Part shown: positions 42,409 through 52,311 of the stretch, piece by piece
How positions within the stretch are numbered: the first letter of the stretch is position 1
How the letters are laid out: each line of letters starts with the position of its first letter
NCBI GenBank assembly: GCA_902800595.1
Contig: CADCFA010000011.1
Span: forward strand, 28,140-92,139
Reading direction: 5' to 3'
DNA from: an uncultured Prevotellaceae bacterium
GTDB lineage: Bacteria; Bacteroidota; Bacteroidia; Bacteroidales; Bacteroidaceae
DNA length: 64,000 bases
Notes under the pieces: generated by a model
Seen by the model: the letters and a program-made list of their open reading frames with translations, nothing else
What the model was told of the DNA's origin: nothing
Databases searched by the model: none
Program-made: the position numbers and the translations under genes

Positions 42409-42819
42409 ATGATAACCTATAGTGCTGAAGGGGTAAAGTTCCCCAATATAAAGAAACGTGAGACATCAAACTGGATTCACCGTGTAACAGAATCTTACGG
42501 AAAGAAGGTTGGCGAAATTGGCTATATGTTCGTCAATGACGAGAAGATTCTTGAGGTCAACAACGAGTACCTTGGTCATGACTACTACACAGATATTATC
42601 ACGTTTGACTATTCAGAAGGCAAGGTGCTCAATGGCGACCTTGTCATCTCACTTGACACCGTTTTTACTAATGCCGATAAGTTTGGGCGACCATATGATG
42701 AGGAACTCCATCGTGTCATTATCCACGGCATACTTCATCTCTGTGGTATCAACGACAAGGGACCTGGTGAAAGAGAGGTCATGGAAGCTGCAGAAAATAA
42801 AGCGTTGGCAATGCTCTAA
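42409..42819 (+). CDS. ybeY: rRNA maturation endoribonuclease YbeY
   Basis: A 136-residue metal-dependent endoribonuclease for 16S rRNA processing and quality control. The HGILHLCGIND motif near residue 105 is the zinc site (HxxxHxxGx), with Asp in the place of the third His, as is common in Bacteroidota. ATG 42409 begins the conserved region; the longer frame from 42364 would overlap coaD. Confidence 0.9.
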   Translation: MITYSAEGVKFPNIKKRETSNWIHRVTESYGKKVGEIGYMFVNDEKILEVNNEYLGHDYYTDIITFDYSEGKVLNGDLVISLDTVFTNADKFGRPYDEELHRVIIHGILHLCGINDKGPGEREVMEAAENKALAML

Positions 42820-42844
42820 GCATCGTCAACGTTTTTGTTTGGAT

Positions 42845-44011
42845 TCATTTATGACAGATAAGTAGCTGGTGTCCTTTATCTGCAATTGTAGTAGCAAAGA
42901 TATACATATCTCCACCATCCTGAAGCTTTAGCCGTTTCCTTAACTCTACCACTGAGAGCGGGAAGTTTCTCACGGCAATATTGGCTTGACGGATACCAGC
43001 AAGTGCCTCCTTTAGTTCATGTTTATTCATAGAGGTCATTTTATCAACCACAAAACAACGGCCAGGGAAATCGGGCATTTCACTATCTGATATAAAAAGA
43101 TGGCTGTTTTTATCGAGTGGAGTCATCTGAAACCGTATAGCCAGCTCTCCAAAGCAGCCTGCTTTCATGATGGAAGCATTAGGGACATAAAGAAAATGGA
43201 AAGACGAGGGCATTGGTAATTGGGAAGGACTATGAATAAGGTCCGGCGAGAAGACGAACTCCTGCTCATCATTAATGCAGAACACCTGCAAAGGTTTTGT
43301 TGTATTTGTCAGGACAAGCAACAACTCTTTGCATTCGTTATTCACCGACACAATATGTACCTCACTCACAGCTTTCAGATCTTCAACAGCCTTTCGCCAA
43401 TCCAACATCGGGGAGAGCTTTATGACGACACGATCGGCTTTAGCCAACAGCTCTTCCCGCAGCTCAAGTACATTGGGGGTACAGTCTGCGATACCATATG
43501 TACGTCCCCCATGTTCATCTCGGCGTGCTGGATCGATGAAGATAAGATCAGCATGATCTATCGTGTGCAAATAATCGACACCATTACCGCAGCGCACCTC
43601 TACATGATTCAAACCAAGTCTTTTATAGTTCTCAGCAGTAACAGCACTCAAATCTGCTTGCTGTTCTATGGTGACAGCCTGCTGAAAGCCTTTTGCAATA
43701 AAGGCGGCATCGACACCAAAGCCTGCTGTCAGATCAACAAAGAGTTGTCCCTTACCTGCAATGCGAGCTTTGTAAGTGGCTGTAGCCTCACTGGAGCACT
43801 GCTCCATCGAGAGGTGAGGCGGATAAATAAGACCTTCACAAGCAGCCCACGAGGGTATTTTCGTACGTGCTTTCTGCCAGCCTGCTATCTGTTCCAGTGC
43901 CGCATGCATATCAACCTCAGGATACTTTGCACCCTGAAGAGCTAACCTGCGCACATCATCAGTCCTGTGCTGCTGGATAAAGTCGAGTGTTGCTTGATTT
44001 ATCAATTTCAA
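42845..44011 (-). CDS. Class I SAM methyltransferase, THUMP-like domain (PG1098-like)
   Basis: A 388-residue protein resembling the P. gingivalis PG1098 family: Rossmann methyltransferase core with FVDLTAGFGVDAAFIAKGF near residue 90 and DLIFIDPARRDEHGGRTYG near 155 (the DPARR motif), then a ferredoxin-like/THUMP-like C-terminal domain. RNA modification is the likely role, but the substrate is not known to me. It converges on ybeY with a 25-base gap and lies downstream of the EamA-type transporter gene. Confidence 0.85.
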   Translation of the reverse strand: MKLINQATLDFIQQHRTDDVRRLALQGAKYPEVDMHAALEQIAGWQKARTKIPSWAACEGLIYPPHLSMEQCSSEATATYKARIAGKGQLFVDLTAGFGVDAAFIAKGFQQAVTIEQQADLSAVTAENYKRLGLNHVEVRCGNGVDYLHTIDHADLIFIDPARRDEHGGRTYGIADCTPNVLELREELLAKADRVVIKLSPMLDWRKAVEDLKAVSEVHIVSVNNECKELLLVLTNTTKPLQVFCINDEQEFVFSPDLIHSPSQLPMPSSFHFLYVPNASIMKAGCFGELAIRFQMTPLDKNSHLFISDSEMPDFPGRCFVVDKMTSMNKHELKEALAGIRQANIAVRNFPLSVVELRKRLKLQDGGDMYIFATTIADKGHQLLICHK

Positions 44012-44030
44012 AAATGCTCTTTATTATTAT

Positions 44031-44948
44031 TCAACTAAGAAAGAAGAGGCTGACACCCACAACAGCAATGACTGCACCAAGGACGACTTTCCACGTGATC
44101 TTCTGATGGAACAGCCAATAAGAGGGCAGAATGATGATGATAGGTGTCATCGCCATCAGTGTAGAGGCGATACCTGCAGCCGTATATTGTACTGCCATCA
44201 AGGAAAAGCCTACTCCTACAAAGGGACCAAAGATGGTTGTAGCCACAGCTACCCCCATCCCCTTCCGATCATGAAATGCCTCACAAAGCGGTAAGAAACC
44301 TTCACGCCAATATAATAACAAGGTGAAACCGATAATACCAGCCACACAACGGAAGAAGTTGGCACTAAAGGGCACCAGCCATGCAGGCATCGCATTCATA
44401 TCATAATGATCCATACCTATCTTACTCAGCACCAGACCGAACCCCTGACATAAGGCTGCTCCGATAGCATAAAGTACACCATTCAGTGGCAGTTTCAGAG
44501 ACACACGATGATGCTCCCCACGCCCTAAGACTGTAATGCTGATACCAACAAGTGTCACCAACATCGCCACAATGCTTATCAGCGTCATCTGTTGACCAAG
44601 CGTTATCCAAGCCATTAGAGCAGCAGCCAGAGGTGCAAGTGTCATAAAGAGCTGTCCATAGCGCGAACCGATTATGATATAGCATTGGAAAAGACAGAAG
44701 TCGCCTATGACATAGCCCACCAAACCAGAGAGGAGCATCCAACCGCATGCTTCAACGGGTATGATTATAGGGCATAATGAGCCGACTACAACCCCAAAAA
44801 GCAACAGAGAGAATATCAGTGCTAAAGCCATACGGAGCACATTAAGCGTAAGGTTACCCAAACGCTTGCTGCCAAACTCACTAAGAAGAGCTGTTGCAGT
44901 CCAAGAGAAAGCCACACCGATAGAAATTAGCTCACCTAAATATGCCAT
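44031..44948 (-). CDS. DMT/EamA-family transporter
   Basis: A 305-residue inner membrane protein with about 10 helices in two EamA repeats (AYLGELISIGVAFSWTATALLSEFGSKRLG in the first, GVAVATTIFGPFVGVGFSLMAVQYTAAGIASTLMAMTPIIIILPSYWLF in the second). The substrate is unknown. ATG 44948 starts the first helix; the longer frame upstream runs through the promoter. It diverges from a second EamA gene. Confidence 0.87.
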   Translation of the reverse strand: MAYLGELISIGVAFSWTATALLSEFGSKRLGNLTLNVLRMALALIFSLLLFGVVVGSLCPIIIPVEACGWMLLSGLVGYVIGDFCLFQCYIIIGSRYGQLFMTLAPLAAALMAWITLGQQMTLISIVAMLVTLVGISITVLGRGEHHRVSLKLPLNGVLYAIGAALCQGFGLVLSKIGMDHYDMNAMPAWLVPFSANFFRCVAGIIGFTLLLYWREGFLPLCEAFHDRKGMGVAVATTIFGPFVGVGFSLMAVQYTAAGIASTLMAMTPIIIILPSYWLFHQKITWKVVLGAVIAVVGVSLFFLS

Positions 44949-44976
44949 TGTGTTGTCTATTTTCGTATTTCGGCTG

Positions 44977-45014
44977 CAAAGATACAAATAATTCGGAAAA
45001 GAATTGTAACTTTG
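44977..45014. promoter_or_regulatory. Divergent promoters of two EamA genes
   Basis: Minus-strand TATCTTTG at 44977-44984 (29 nt before the ATG 44948) and plus-strand TAACTTTG at 45007-45014 (40 nt before the ATG 45054). Confidence 0.65.
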
Positions 45015-45053
45015 CATGCGATAATAGAAGTAATTTCTACATTCCCAACTAGA

Positions 45054-45938
45054 ATGAACGAAACGAAGAAAGGTTTTATCCAATTACACCTGAGCGTGAT
45101 GCTGGCAGGATTTACAGGACTCTTCGGACGGTTGATTACACTGAACGAGGTAGATATCGTGTGGTATCGGATGCTGTTTACAAGCCTTATCCTCCTGGTG
45201 TTTACCGGACTACCACGTGTCGGATGGCATAAGTTTGTTGAACTCTGCGGATGTGGTGCCCTTCTGGGGTTTCACTGGATACTTTTCTATGGTAGTATCA
45301 AGGCTTCAAATGTTTCGATAGGTGTCATTTGCTTCTCACTGATAGGCTTCTTTACTGCTCTTTTTGAACCACTTATCTTCAAGAAACGTCTCTCTTGGAC
45401 AGAATTACTGCTTTCGCTGATTACAGTGGCTGGTGTACTCTGTATATTCTCGCTTGATGCCCGCTATCGTTATGGCATTGCCATCGGGGTGGTTTCTTCG
45501 GCAGTATGCGCACTCTATGCCATTTGCAACAAGAAAGCAAGTGTGGGCGTTCGTAGCCGGACAGTCCTGATGTATCAGATGTCAGGCGGTCTGATGGCCA
45601 TCTCTGTCATCATTCCCCTATATCTCTTGGTTTTCCCAAGCCAGCAACCTATCATGGTAGTGCCGAAGGACTCTAATTTGTGGTTTATGCTCTGCCACGC
45701 CTTGTTCTGCACTGTAGGCATGTACCTACTTCAGATCCAGGCACTAAAACGTCTCTCAGCCTTCACTGTAAATCTGACGTATAATCTGGAACCCTGCTAC
45801 ACCATCATACTTGCCTTCCTGGTTTTTGGCGAGGGACGGGAAATCAATTTCTCTTTCTATATCGGCATCTCTCTGATTCTACTAAGTGTACTTCTACAGT
45901 CGATGCGGGCATGGAAGAAATCAGCCTTTCTTGTCTAA
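45054..45938 (+). CDS. DMT/EamA-family transporter
   Basis: A 294-residue ten-helix drug/metabolite transporter. EamA repeats are clear (LSVMLAGFTGLFGRLITLNEVDIVWYRMLFTSLILLVF, and LCHALFCTVGMYLLQIQALKRLSAFTVNLTYNLEPCYTIILAFLVFGE, the second-repeat signature). The substrate is unknown. Its 3' end overlaps the convergent murQ gene by 18 bases. Confidence 0.87.
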   Translation: MNETKKGFIQLHLSVMLAGFTGLFGRLITLNEVDIVWYRMLFTSLILLVFTGLPRVGWHKFVELCGCGALLGFHWILFYGSIKASNVSIGVICFSLIGFFTALFEPLIFKKRLSWTELLLSLITVAGVLCIFSLDARYRYGIAIGVVSSAVCALYAICNKKASVGVRSRTVLMYQMSGGLMAISVIIPLYLLVFPSQQPIMVVPKDSNLWFMLCHALFCTVGMYLLQIQALKRLSAFTVNLTYNLEPCYTIILAFLVFGEGREINFSFYIGISLILLSVLLQSMRAWKKSAFLV

Positions 45939-46754
45939 ACGGGCTTTATTCACACTGCCAGCCTTCAGCAGTCGTTGCTGAGCCTCATCATAACTTACTC
46001 CCAACATATCCTGGAGCATCCGTGTGCCGCGATCCACCAGTTTTGCATTCGTCAACTGCATATTCACCATACGATTCCCCTGCACTCGTCCCATCCTAAT
46101 CATCAGGGTGGTAGAAATCATGTTCAGCACCATCTTCTGTGCTGTTCCACTCTTCATTCTACTGGAGCCTGTCAGGAACTCTGGTCCGACAATGGTTTCA
46201 ATAGGGAAGTCAACAGCCTTTGCCAACGGACTGTTAGGATTACTGGTAATACAACCTGTCAATAAACCATGCTCCTTTGCCAGTTTAATAGCACCTATTA
46301 CATAAGGTGTCGTACCTGATGCAGCTATGCCCAAGACGGTATCGTTGGATGTAGGATTATATGCTTTCAGATCCTTCCAACCCTGTTCTGAGACATCCTC
46401 TGCTCGCTCTACGGAATGACGCAAGGCACGATCCCCACCTGCAATAATACCGATAACCTTCGTATCAGGCACACCAAAGGTTGGCGGCAACTCGCTGGCA
46501 TCCAATACACCTAAGCGTCCACTGGTACCAGCACCGATATAAAAGAGTCGCCCACCTTGATTCATTCGCTCCTCTACAACCTCTACTAAAGCTTCAATCT
46601 GCGGGATAGCTCTACGCACAGCATCTGCTACCCGACAATCTTCTTCATTGATATGGCGCAGCAGTTCTACAACTGACATCTGTTCGAGATGATCGAAACG
46701 CGAAGGCTGTTCTGTAATCTTATCTTCTCTATCTGACTTGTCTCCAATGCTCAT
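45921..46754 (-). CDS. murQ: N-acetylmuramic acid 6-phosphate etherase
   Basis: Cleaves the lactyl ether of MurNAc-6-P to give GlcNAc-6-P in peptidoglycan recycling. The 277 residues contain the SIS-domain core FYIGAGTSGRLGVLDASELPPTFG near residue 64 and VLGIAASGTTPYVIGAIKLAKEHG near 140. It follows the symporter gene by 3 bases on the same strand and sits at the end of a three-gene run. Confidence 0.94.
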   Translation of the reverse strand: MSIGDKSDREDKITEQPSRFDHLEQMSVVELLRHINEEDCRVADAVRRAIPQIEALVEVVEERMNQGGRLFYIGAGTSGRLGVLDASELPPTFGVPDTKVIGIIAGGDRALRHSVERAEDVSEQGWKDLKAYNPTSNDTVLGIAASGTTPYVIGAIKLAKEHGLLTGCITSNPNSPLAKAVDFPIETIVGPEFLTGSSRMKSGTAQKMVLNMISTTLMIRMGRVQGNRMVNMQLTNAKLVDRGTRMLQDMLGVSYDEAQQRLLKAGSVNKARLDKKG

Positions 46755-46757
46755 AGT

Positions 46758-47945
46758 TTATTCTTTGAAATGCATACGTATCTTGTCAACTACCAGAGCT
46801 ATAGCGCCATCGCCTGTAACATTGCAGGCAGTACCAAATGAGTCCATAGCAATATAGATAGTAATCATCAGTGCCTGTTGCTCTCCATTAAAGCCCAAGA
46901 CATTTGCCAGCGGAGCTAAAGCAGCCATAATGGCACCACCAGGAACACCTGGCGCAGCAATCATCACCACAGAAAGCATCAGGATAAACTGAAGGAAAAG
47001 ACCAAAATCAGTTGACATTCCCTCAAGCATGCTGATAACCAGTGCACAAGCCGTAATCTTCATCATAGAGCCAGACATGTGGATGGTGGCACAAAGAGGA
47101 ACAACAAAACCAGCCGTCTCCTCAGAAACCCCATTCTTCTGTGCCTGCCTCAAGGTGACTGGAATCGTGGCTGCAGAACTGCTGGAGCCTAAGGCTGTCG
47201 CATAAGCAGGCAGCATCGTAAAAAGCAAGCGGAAGGGATTGCGATGCACGATCAGACCTGCTACCACAAACTCATAAAGCAGAATGAATATGTGGAGCAC
47301 AAGGATTATCAGAATGATATTGACAAAGACAGACATCGCCTGCCACACATACCCAGCATAGGTTATATTCAAAAAGATGCCAAAGATATAAAGCGGCAAC
47401 AGTGGAACCAGCAGACCACTGATGATTCTGTGGATTACCTCTTTAAACTCTGAAGTCATCGAGCGCAACGTAGGTAACTTGCCGTAGGCAATGCAGATTC
47501 CAAGAGCAAACGAGAAGACGAGCGCAGTCATGACATCCAAAATTGGAGGTATCTGGATCTTGAAGTAAGGCAACAGCGGATTTGCTTGTTCTGGAACGCC
47601 CGCTTCTATCGCATTTCCTATCAATGAGGGGAAGCACATCATACCAGTAGTGTAAGTCAATAAACCACTTAGTACAGTATCGCCAAAGGCTATCACTATC
47701 GTCAACAGCAATAACTTGCCTGCCTGATTGCCGATTTCACCGATGGCAGAAGTAATCAGTCCGACAATAATCAATGGAACCAGAAAGCCTAAGAACTGAC
47801 TGAACAGATCGTTAAAAGTCAAAACCGCCCGCACTATCGGCCCGTTAACCACCAGTCCCAGCAGAATACCCAGAACGATAGCTATTAACACGCGAGGCAG
47901 AAGTCCCATCTGCCAGATTCTCTTTATAACCTTCATGGCTTTCAC
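46758..47945 (-). CDS. Dicarboxylate/amino acid:cation symporter (DAACS)
   Basis: A 395-residue membrane transporter. The DAACS hallmarks are the serine-rich hairpin ATALGSSSSAATIPVTL and the late MIAAPGVPGGAIMAALAPLANVLGF and DSFGTACNVTGDGAIALVVDKI. It probably imports a dicarboxylate or small amino acid with Na+ or H+. It is placed between the LUD-domain gene and murQ, with gaps of 13 and 3 bases. Confidence 0.92.
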   Translation of the reverse strand: MKAMKVIKRIWQMGLLPRVLIAIVLGILLGLVVNGPIVRAVLTFNDLFSQFLGFLVPLIIVGLITSAIGEIGNQAGKLLLLTIVIAFGDTVLSGLLTYTTGMMCFPSLIGNAIEAGVPEQANPLLPYFKIQIPPILDVMTALVFSFALGICIAYGKLPTLRSMTSEFKEVIHRIISGLLVPLLPLYIFGIFLNITYAGYVWQAMSVFVNIILIILVLHIFILLYEFVVAGLIVHRNPFRLLFTMLPAYATALGSSSSAATIPVTLRQAQKNGVSEETAGFVVPLCATIHMSGSMMKITACALVISMLEGMSTDFGLFLQFILMLSVVMIAAPGVPGGAIMAALAPLANVLGFNGEQQALMITIYIAMDSFGTACNVTGDGAIALVVDKIRMHFKE

Positions 47946-47958
47946 AAATCTTTATCGA

Positions 47959-48594
47959 TTAATAGCCCAGATTCTCACCTACGAGCACAACCATATGGCG
48001 GCCTTTGGGCGAATTGCGCAGGAAATGGATGTGGTTGCAGATACTCTCGGGCGAGTTGCAGTTATGACAAACACCATCCACCTGGCAAGGTGTCTTGATA
48101 TCAAAGCGTGCAGCATTCGTGGTTGAAGCTGTACTGCGCGCTCTGGCCAATGCAGCCTCAACAGTCTGTGCCACCTTATTCATGCCAATGACGAAGATGA
48201 CGCGCTTTGGTCCCCAGGTGATAGCTGCCACACGATTGCCATTGCCGTCGATATTCACAATCACGCCATCCTCAGAAATAGCATTGGCACTTGAGAGATA
48301 GACATCAGCCGTAAACGCCCGTTCATAGATGCGGACCACTTCGGCACGATCCTCCACCTCGTCGCGATCCAGCACCTCAAGCGTTCCTCTGTCTTTCAGA
48401 GCCTGAGGGATGCCGATATCGCGGATCGTCATCGATCCGCCCCAGGTCACACTGCTGCCGTCGGCTATCAGTTCAGACACTTTCTTCACCGCTTCTGCTG
48501 CCGTCGGACAGTAGAAGGCTTCCATATTGCGGCGCTTCAGCTGCTTGATCATCCGCTCCGCGAGTCTTTCATTACGCAATTCCGTTGGTGTCAT
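47959..48594 (-). CDS. LUD-domain (LutC/YkgG-like) lactate utilization protein
   Basis: A 211-residue protein with the LUD domain (DUF162): SSVTWGGSMTIRDIGIPQALKDRGTLEVLD and KRVIFVIGMNKVAQTVEAAL. In other bacteria LutC works with LutA and LutB in lactate oxidation; LutA/B are not in this window. A C-terminal CHNCNSPESICNHIHF cysteine/histidine cluster might bind metal. It is the first gene of the LUD-symporter-murQ run. Confidence 0.85.
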   Translation of the reverse strand: MTPTELRNERLAERMIKQLKRRNMEAFYCPTAAEAVKKVSELIADGSSVTWGGSMTIRDIGIPQALKDRGTLEVLDRDEVEDRAEVVRIYERAFTADVYLSSANAISEDGVIVNIDGNGNRVAAITWGPKRVIFVIGMNKVAQTVEAALARARSTASTTNAARFDIKTPCQVDGVCHNCNSPESICNHIHFLRNSPKGRHMVVLVGENLGY

Positions 48595-48617
48595 ATTCCA
48601 ATAATAGGTTTCTGCTG

Positions 48618-48625
48618 CAAAGATA
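48618..48625 (-). promoter_or_regulatory. Promoter -7 box of the LUD-symporter-murQ operon
   Basis: Minus-strand TATCTTTG, 23 nt before the ATG at 48594. Confidence 0.6.
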
Positions 48626-48673
48626 CAAATAAATCGAAAATAAACAGAAGATTATTTTGTTTCTTTTGAAAAA

Positions 48674-48706
48674 AGAACGCCGCAAGTAATAAAATTGCGG
48701 CGTTCT
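48674..48706. terminator. Hairpin terminator of the fumarate reductase operon
   Basis: AGAACGCCGCAA and TTGCGGCGTTCT pair perfectly over 12 bp around 9 bases. The minus-strand side is followed by TTTTTTC, fitting termination after frdB. Confidence 0.9.
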
Positions 48707-48731
48707 AATTTAATAATATAAGGTGTACTTC

Positions 48732-49490
48732 TTAGTCTGCTAACTTTGCCTTGATGAACTCGCGGTTCAGGCGGGCGATGTTGGCGATGGTCTCATTCTT
48801 CGGGCAGACAGCCTCGCAGGCGCGAGTGTTGGTGCAGTTACCGAAACCAAGTTCCTCCATAGCCATCACCATGTTCTTTGCACGGCGTGCAGCCTCTACA
48901 CGACCCTGTGGAAGCAGGGCGAGCTGAGACACCTTAGAGCTTACGAACAACATAGCTGAGCCGTTCTTACAAGCTGCTACACAAGCGCCACAGCCGATAC
49001 AAGAAGCGCAGTCCATAGCCTCGTCGGCATCCTCCTTAGGAATCAGGATAGCGTTGGCATCCTGAGCCTGTCCTGTGCGGATGGTAGTGTAACCACCAGC
49101 CTGGATAATCTTATCGAAGGCATTGCGATCTACCATACAGTCCTTGATTACAGGGAAGGCAGCTGAACGCCAAGGCTCAACAGTGATGACATCACCATCG
49201 TTGAAGCGGCGCATGTAGAGCTGACAGGTGGTAGCACCACGCTCAGTCTTCCCATGAGGTGTACCATTAATATACAGAGAGCACATACCGCAGATTCCCT
49301 CGCGGCAGTCGTGATCGAACACGAATGGCTCCTTACCTTCGTTGATGAGCTCCTCGTTCAGGATGTCAAGCATCTCCAAGAAAGAGGTGTCATCGGGGAT
49401 ATCGTGCATTTCGTGGGTATCGAAATGACCTGCGTCCTTGGGGCCATTCTGGCGCCAGAACTTTATTGTAAATGAAATATTCTTTGCCAT
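48732..49490 (-). CDS. frdB: Fumarate reductase/succinate dehydrogenase iron-sulfur subunit
   Basis: A 252-residue electron-transfer subunit. The N-terminal 2Fe-2S ferredoxin-like motif is [23 protein letters not shown], followed by the 4Fe-4S motif [14 protein letters not shown] near residue 153 and a late [13 protein letters not shown] 3Fe/4Fe motif. It passes electrons between the quinone site in FrdC and FAD in FrdA. In Bacteroidota fumarate reduction supports anaerobic energy conservation. Operon order on the minus strand is frdC-frdA-frdB. Confidence 0.95.
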   Translation of the reverse strand: MAKNISFTIKFWRQNGPKDAGHFDTHEMHDIPDDTSFLEMLDILNEELINEGKEPFVFDHDCREGICGMCSLYINGTPHGKTERGATTCQLYMRRFNDGDVITVEPWRSAAFPVIKDCMVDRNAFDKIIQAGGYTTIRTGQAQDANAILIPKEDADEAMDCASCIGCGACVAACKNGSAMLFVSSKVSQLALLPQGRVEAARRAKNMVMAMEELGFGNCTNTRACEAVCPKNETIANIARLNREFIKAKLAD

Positions 49491-49544
49491 AATTTCAAAT
49501 CCTTACTTAGTTCTTATAGTTACGTGTCTGTACCTTGATTGCCT

Positions 49545-51413
49545 CTAGTTCTCGTCGTCGCGCTTTGCTTCGCCTTCCTCTGTCTGGTACTCCTCGCGGA
49601 AGTGACCACCACAAGACTCATTACGAGAGAGGGCGTCAAAAGCAACAAGCTGACCCATTGTGAAGAAGTCACGGAGGTGAATAGCCTTGTCGAGCTCCAC
49701 ATTCAGACCCTCCTTAGTGCCAGGAACGAAGAGGTTCTCATCAAACTCCTTCTCCAGTTCGTGCATCTTCTTCAAACCAGTCTTCAGACCTTCAGCGGTG
49801 CGACCCATACCAACGTACTCCCACATGATATGACCAAGTTCCTTATGGATAGAGTCAACAGAGCGCTTACCCTGAATCTTCAGCAGACGATCCATCTCAG
49901 CGTCAACCTTCTTCTCAGCCTCCTCAAACTCAGGCAGATCGGTAGAAACCTTCGGCCAAACAGCCTGATCAGCCAGGTAGTTCTGGATGGTGTAAGGCAG
50001 TACGAAGTAACCATCGGCCAGACCCTGCATCAAGGCAGAAGCACCCAGACGGTTAGCACCATGATCAGAGAAGTTACACTCACCGATAGCGAACAAACCA
50101 GGAATAGTGGTCTGCAGCTCGTAGTCAACCCAGATACCACCCATCGTGTAGTGGATAGCAGGATAGATCATCATTGGCTTGTAATACTTCACACCATTGA
50201 TCTCGTTTGCTACGTCGCCAGGGAATACGTCAGTAATCTCCTCATACATCTCGAAGAGGTTGCCATAACGCTGCATGATCACATCAATGCCCAGACGGTT
50301 GATAGACTCAGAGAAGTCGAGGAACACAGCCAGACCCGTGTTGTTCACACCGAAGCCCTTGTCGCAGCGCTCCTTAGCAGCACGAGAGGCAACGTCACGA
50401 GGAACGAGGTTACCAAATGCAGGATAACGGCGCTCCAGATAGTAGTCGCGATCCTCCTCAGGAATCTCCCAACCCTGCTTGGTACCAGCCTGCAGAGCCT
50501 TCGCATCCTCAATCTTCTTTGGAACCCAGATACGTCCATCGTTACGCAGTGACTCTGACATCAGCGTCAGCTTTGACTGCTTGTCGCCATGAACGGGGAT
50601 ACAGGTGGGGTGAATCTGAACGTATGATGGGTTTGCAAAATAAGCACCCTTACGATAGCACTGAACAGCAGCTGTACAGTTACATCCCATAGCGTTGGTA
50701 GAAAGGAAGTAGGTGTTACCATAACCACCAGTAGCGATCACAACAGCGTTAGCGCTGAAGCGAACCAGCTTACCTGAGCAGAGATCCTTAGCGATGATAC
50801 CACGAGCACGACCATCAACAATCACCACATCTTCCATCTCATAACGTGTGTAGAGCTTCACCTTACCTGCCTTCACCTGACAAGAGAGTGAAGAGTAGGC
50901 ACCCAGCAACAACTGCTGACCTGTCTGACCCTTAGCGTAGAACGTACGGCTTACCTGAGCACCACCGAAAGAACGGTTAGCCAGCATACCACCATACTCA
51001 CGAGCAAAGGGAACACCCTGAGCCACACACTGGTCGATAATATTGTTTGATACTTCAGCCAGACGATAAACGTTGGCCTCGCGAGCACGATAGTCACCAC
51101 CCTTTACAGTATCATAGAACAGACGATAGATAGAGTCACCATCGTTCTGATAGCACTTTGCAGCGTTGATACCACCCTGAGCGGCGATAGAGTGTGCGCG
51201 ACGGGGAGAATCCTGAATGCACAGGTTGATGACGTTGAAACCCATCTCTCCGAGTGAAGCAGCTGCAGAGGCACCAGCCAGACCAGTACCAACCACAATC
51301 ACATCCAACTTCAACTTGTTCTTAGGATTGACCAGACGCTGATGAGCCTTATATTCCTTCCATTTCTCAGGTACTGGACCTGCGGGAATCTTAGAATCTA
51401 ATACTTTAGCCAT
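49545..51413 (-). CDS. frdA: Fumarate reductase/succinate dehydrogenase flavoprotein subunit
   Basis: A 622-residue FAD-binding catalytic subunit. Near the N-terminus are the dinucleotide site [19 protein letters not shown] and the AAQGGINA segment; TYR-type residues near [15 protein letters not shown] and the late [14 protein letters not shown] region follow the family. It reduces fumarate at the membrane face. It has the soluble succinate dehydrogenase-like layout with one b-type cytochrome subunit, as in the Wolinella-type enzyme. Confidence 0.94.
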   Translation of the reverse strand: MAKVLDSKIPAGPVPEKWKEYKAHQRLVNPKNKLKLDVIVVGTGLAGASAAASLGEMGFNVINLCIQDSPRRAHSIAAQGGINAAKCYQNDGDSIYRLFYDTVKGGDYRAREANVYRLAEVSNNIIDQCVAQGVPFAREYGGMLANRSFGGAQVSRTFYAKGQTGQQLLLGAYSSLSCQVKAGKVKLYTRYEMEDVVIVDGRARGIIAKDLCSGKLVRFSANAVVIATGGYGNTYFLSTNAMGCNCTAAVQCYRKGAYFANPSYVQIHPTCIPVHGDKQSKLTLMSESLRNDGRIWVPKKIEDAKALQAGTKQGWEIPEEDRDYYLERRYPAFGNLVPRDVASRAAKERCDKGFGVNNTGLAVFLDFSESINRLGIDVIMQRYGNLFEMYEEITDVFPGDVANEINGVKYYKPMMIYPAIHYTMGGIWVDYELQTTIPGLFAIGECNFSDHGANRLGASALMQGLADGYFVLPYTIQNYLADQAVWPKVSTDLPEFEEAEKKVDAEMDRLLKIQGKRSVDSIHKELGHIMWEYVGMGRTAEGLKTGLKKMHELEKEFDENLFVPGTKEGLNVELDKAIHLRDFFTMGQLVAFDALSRNESCGGHFREEYQTEEGEAKRDDEN

Positions 51414-51440
51414 AATCTAAAATTTTAAAAAGGTTGATAA

Positions 51441-52124
51441 TTAGCAGAGGCTCGGCGCACACTTGAATGCGAAAGCCAGAATCACTACGAGGAAGCCGAG
51501 CATCAGCAATGTGGTGTAAATGAAACCAATGCACTTCCAGCGGTTAAGCCAGATCTTACCACTCCAGCCAAGAGTCTGCAGGGCTGACCAGAAACCATGA
51601 GTCAGGTGGAACCAGATAGCCACGATCCAGATAACGTAAAGCACGACAAATACAGGATTAGAGAATGTCTCCTTAATCCAGCCGAAACCATCGGCAGGAT
51701 CAATCTGCTGATAGGTGCCTACGAGCTCTGCAAACATCATGTTGTACCAGAAATTGTACAGATGCAGCAACAGGCCGACGAAGATGATAATACCGAGAAC
51801 GAGCATGTTCTTAGAAGACCACTCCACCACACCTGGATTGACTTCAGTAGCCACCTCATAACGGTTGTCGCCACGTGCCTTACGATTCTGAGCAGTCAGA
51901 ATGAATGCAAAGACGATGTGAATAACTGCCAGGGCAGCCAGACCAAGTGTTGCTACAACAGCATACCAGTTGGCACCCAGGAATTCGCAAATCATGTTGT
52001 AACCCTCTTCAGAGAAAAGCGCCACCAAGTTCATGCAACAATGGAATGTCAAGAACAAGATAAGCGCAATACCCGTAATGGACATTACAACTTTTCTACC
52101 AATTGATGAATTGATTAACCACAT
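51441..52124 (-). CDS. frdC: Fumarate reductase cytochrome b subunit
   Basis: A 227-residue membrane anchor with about five helices. Conserved histidines that could bind heme occur in LTFHCCMNLVALF, VIHIVFAF, LLHLYNFWYNMMF and WFHLTHGFWSALQTLGW. It starts the frdCAB operon and presents the quinone site. The sequence matches single-subunit Bacteroidota anchors. Confidence 0.9.
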   Translation of the reverse strand: MWLINSSIGRKVVMSITGIALILFLTFHCCMNLVALFSEEGYNMICEFLGANWYAVVATLGLAALAVIHIVFAFILTAQNRKARGDNRYEVATEVNPGVVEWSSKNMLVLGIIIFVGLLLHLYNFWYNMMFAELVGTYQQIDPADGFGWIKETFSNPVFVVLYVIWIVAIWFHLTHGFWSALQTLGWSGKIWLNRWKCIGFIYTTLLMLGFLVVILAFAFKCAPSLC

Positions 52125-52171
52125 AAGTTGTTGAAATTAAATTATTTATAATAAAGTTATATTCCCATCAA

Positions 52172-52216
52172 TACCTAATTTTAGGTAATTAACATTGGCT
52201 TTAGAGCGCAAAGATA
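52172..52216 (-). promoter_or_regulatory. frd promoter and palindrome
   Basis: Minus-strand -7 box TATCTTTG at 52209-52216, about 85 nt before the frdC start. In the leader, TACCTAA-TT-TTAGGTA (52172-52187) is a perfect palindrome that could be an operator. Confidence 0.55.
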
Positions 52217-52282
52217 ATATAAAAATATGAACTTACAAAGTTTTTTGGGCGAAAAATGCACTAAAAATTCAAATTTTATGCT

Positions 52283-52290
52283 TACTTTTG
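52283..52290 (+). promoter_or_regulatory. mnmG promoter -7 box
   Basis: TACTTTTG, 21 nt before the ATG at 52312. Confidence 0.6.
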
Positions 52291-52311
52291 CGGAAAAATA
52301 GAAAAAGAACG

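Noticed and set aside
49539-50552. 337-codon plus-strand ORF opposite frdA
   Set aside because: It is a reverse-frame shadow of the flavoprotein gene, whose motifs are all in the minus frame.
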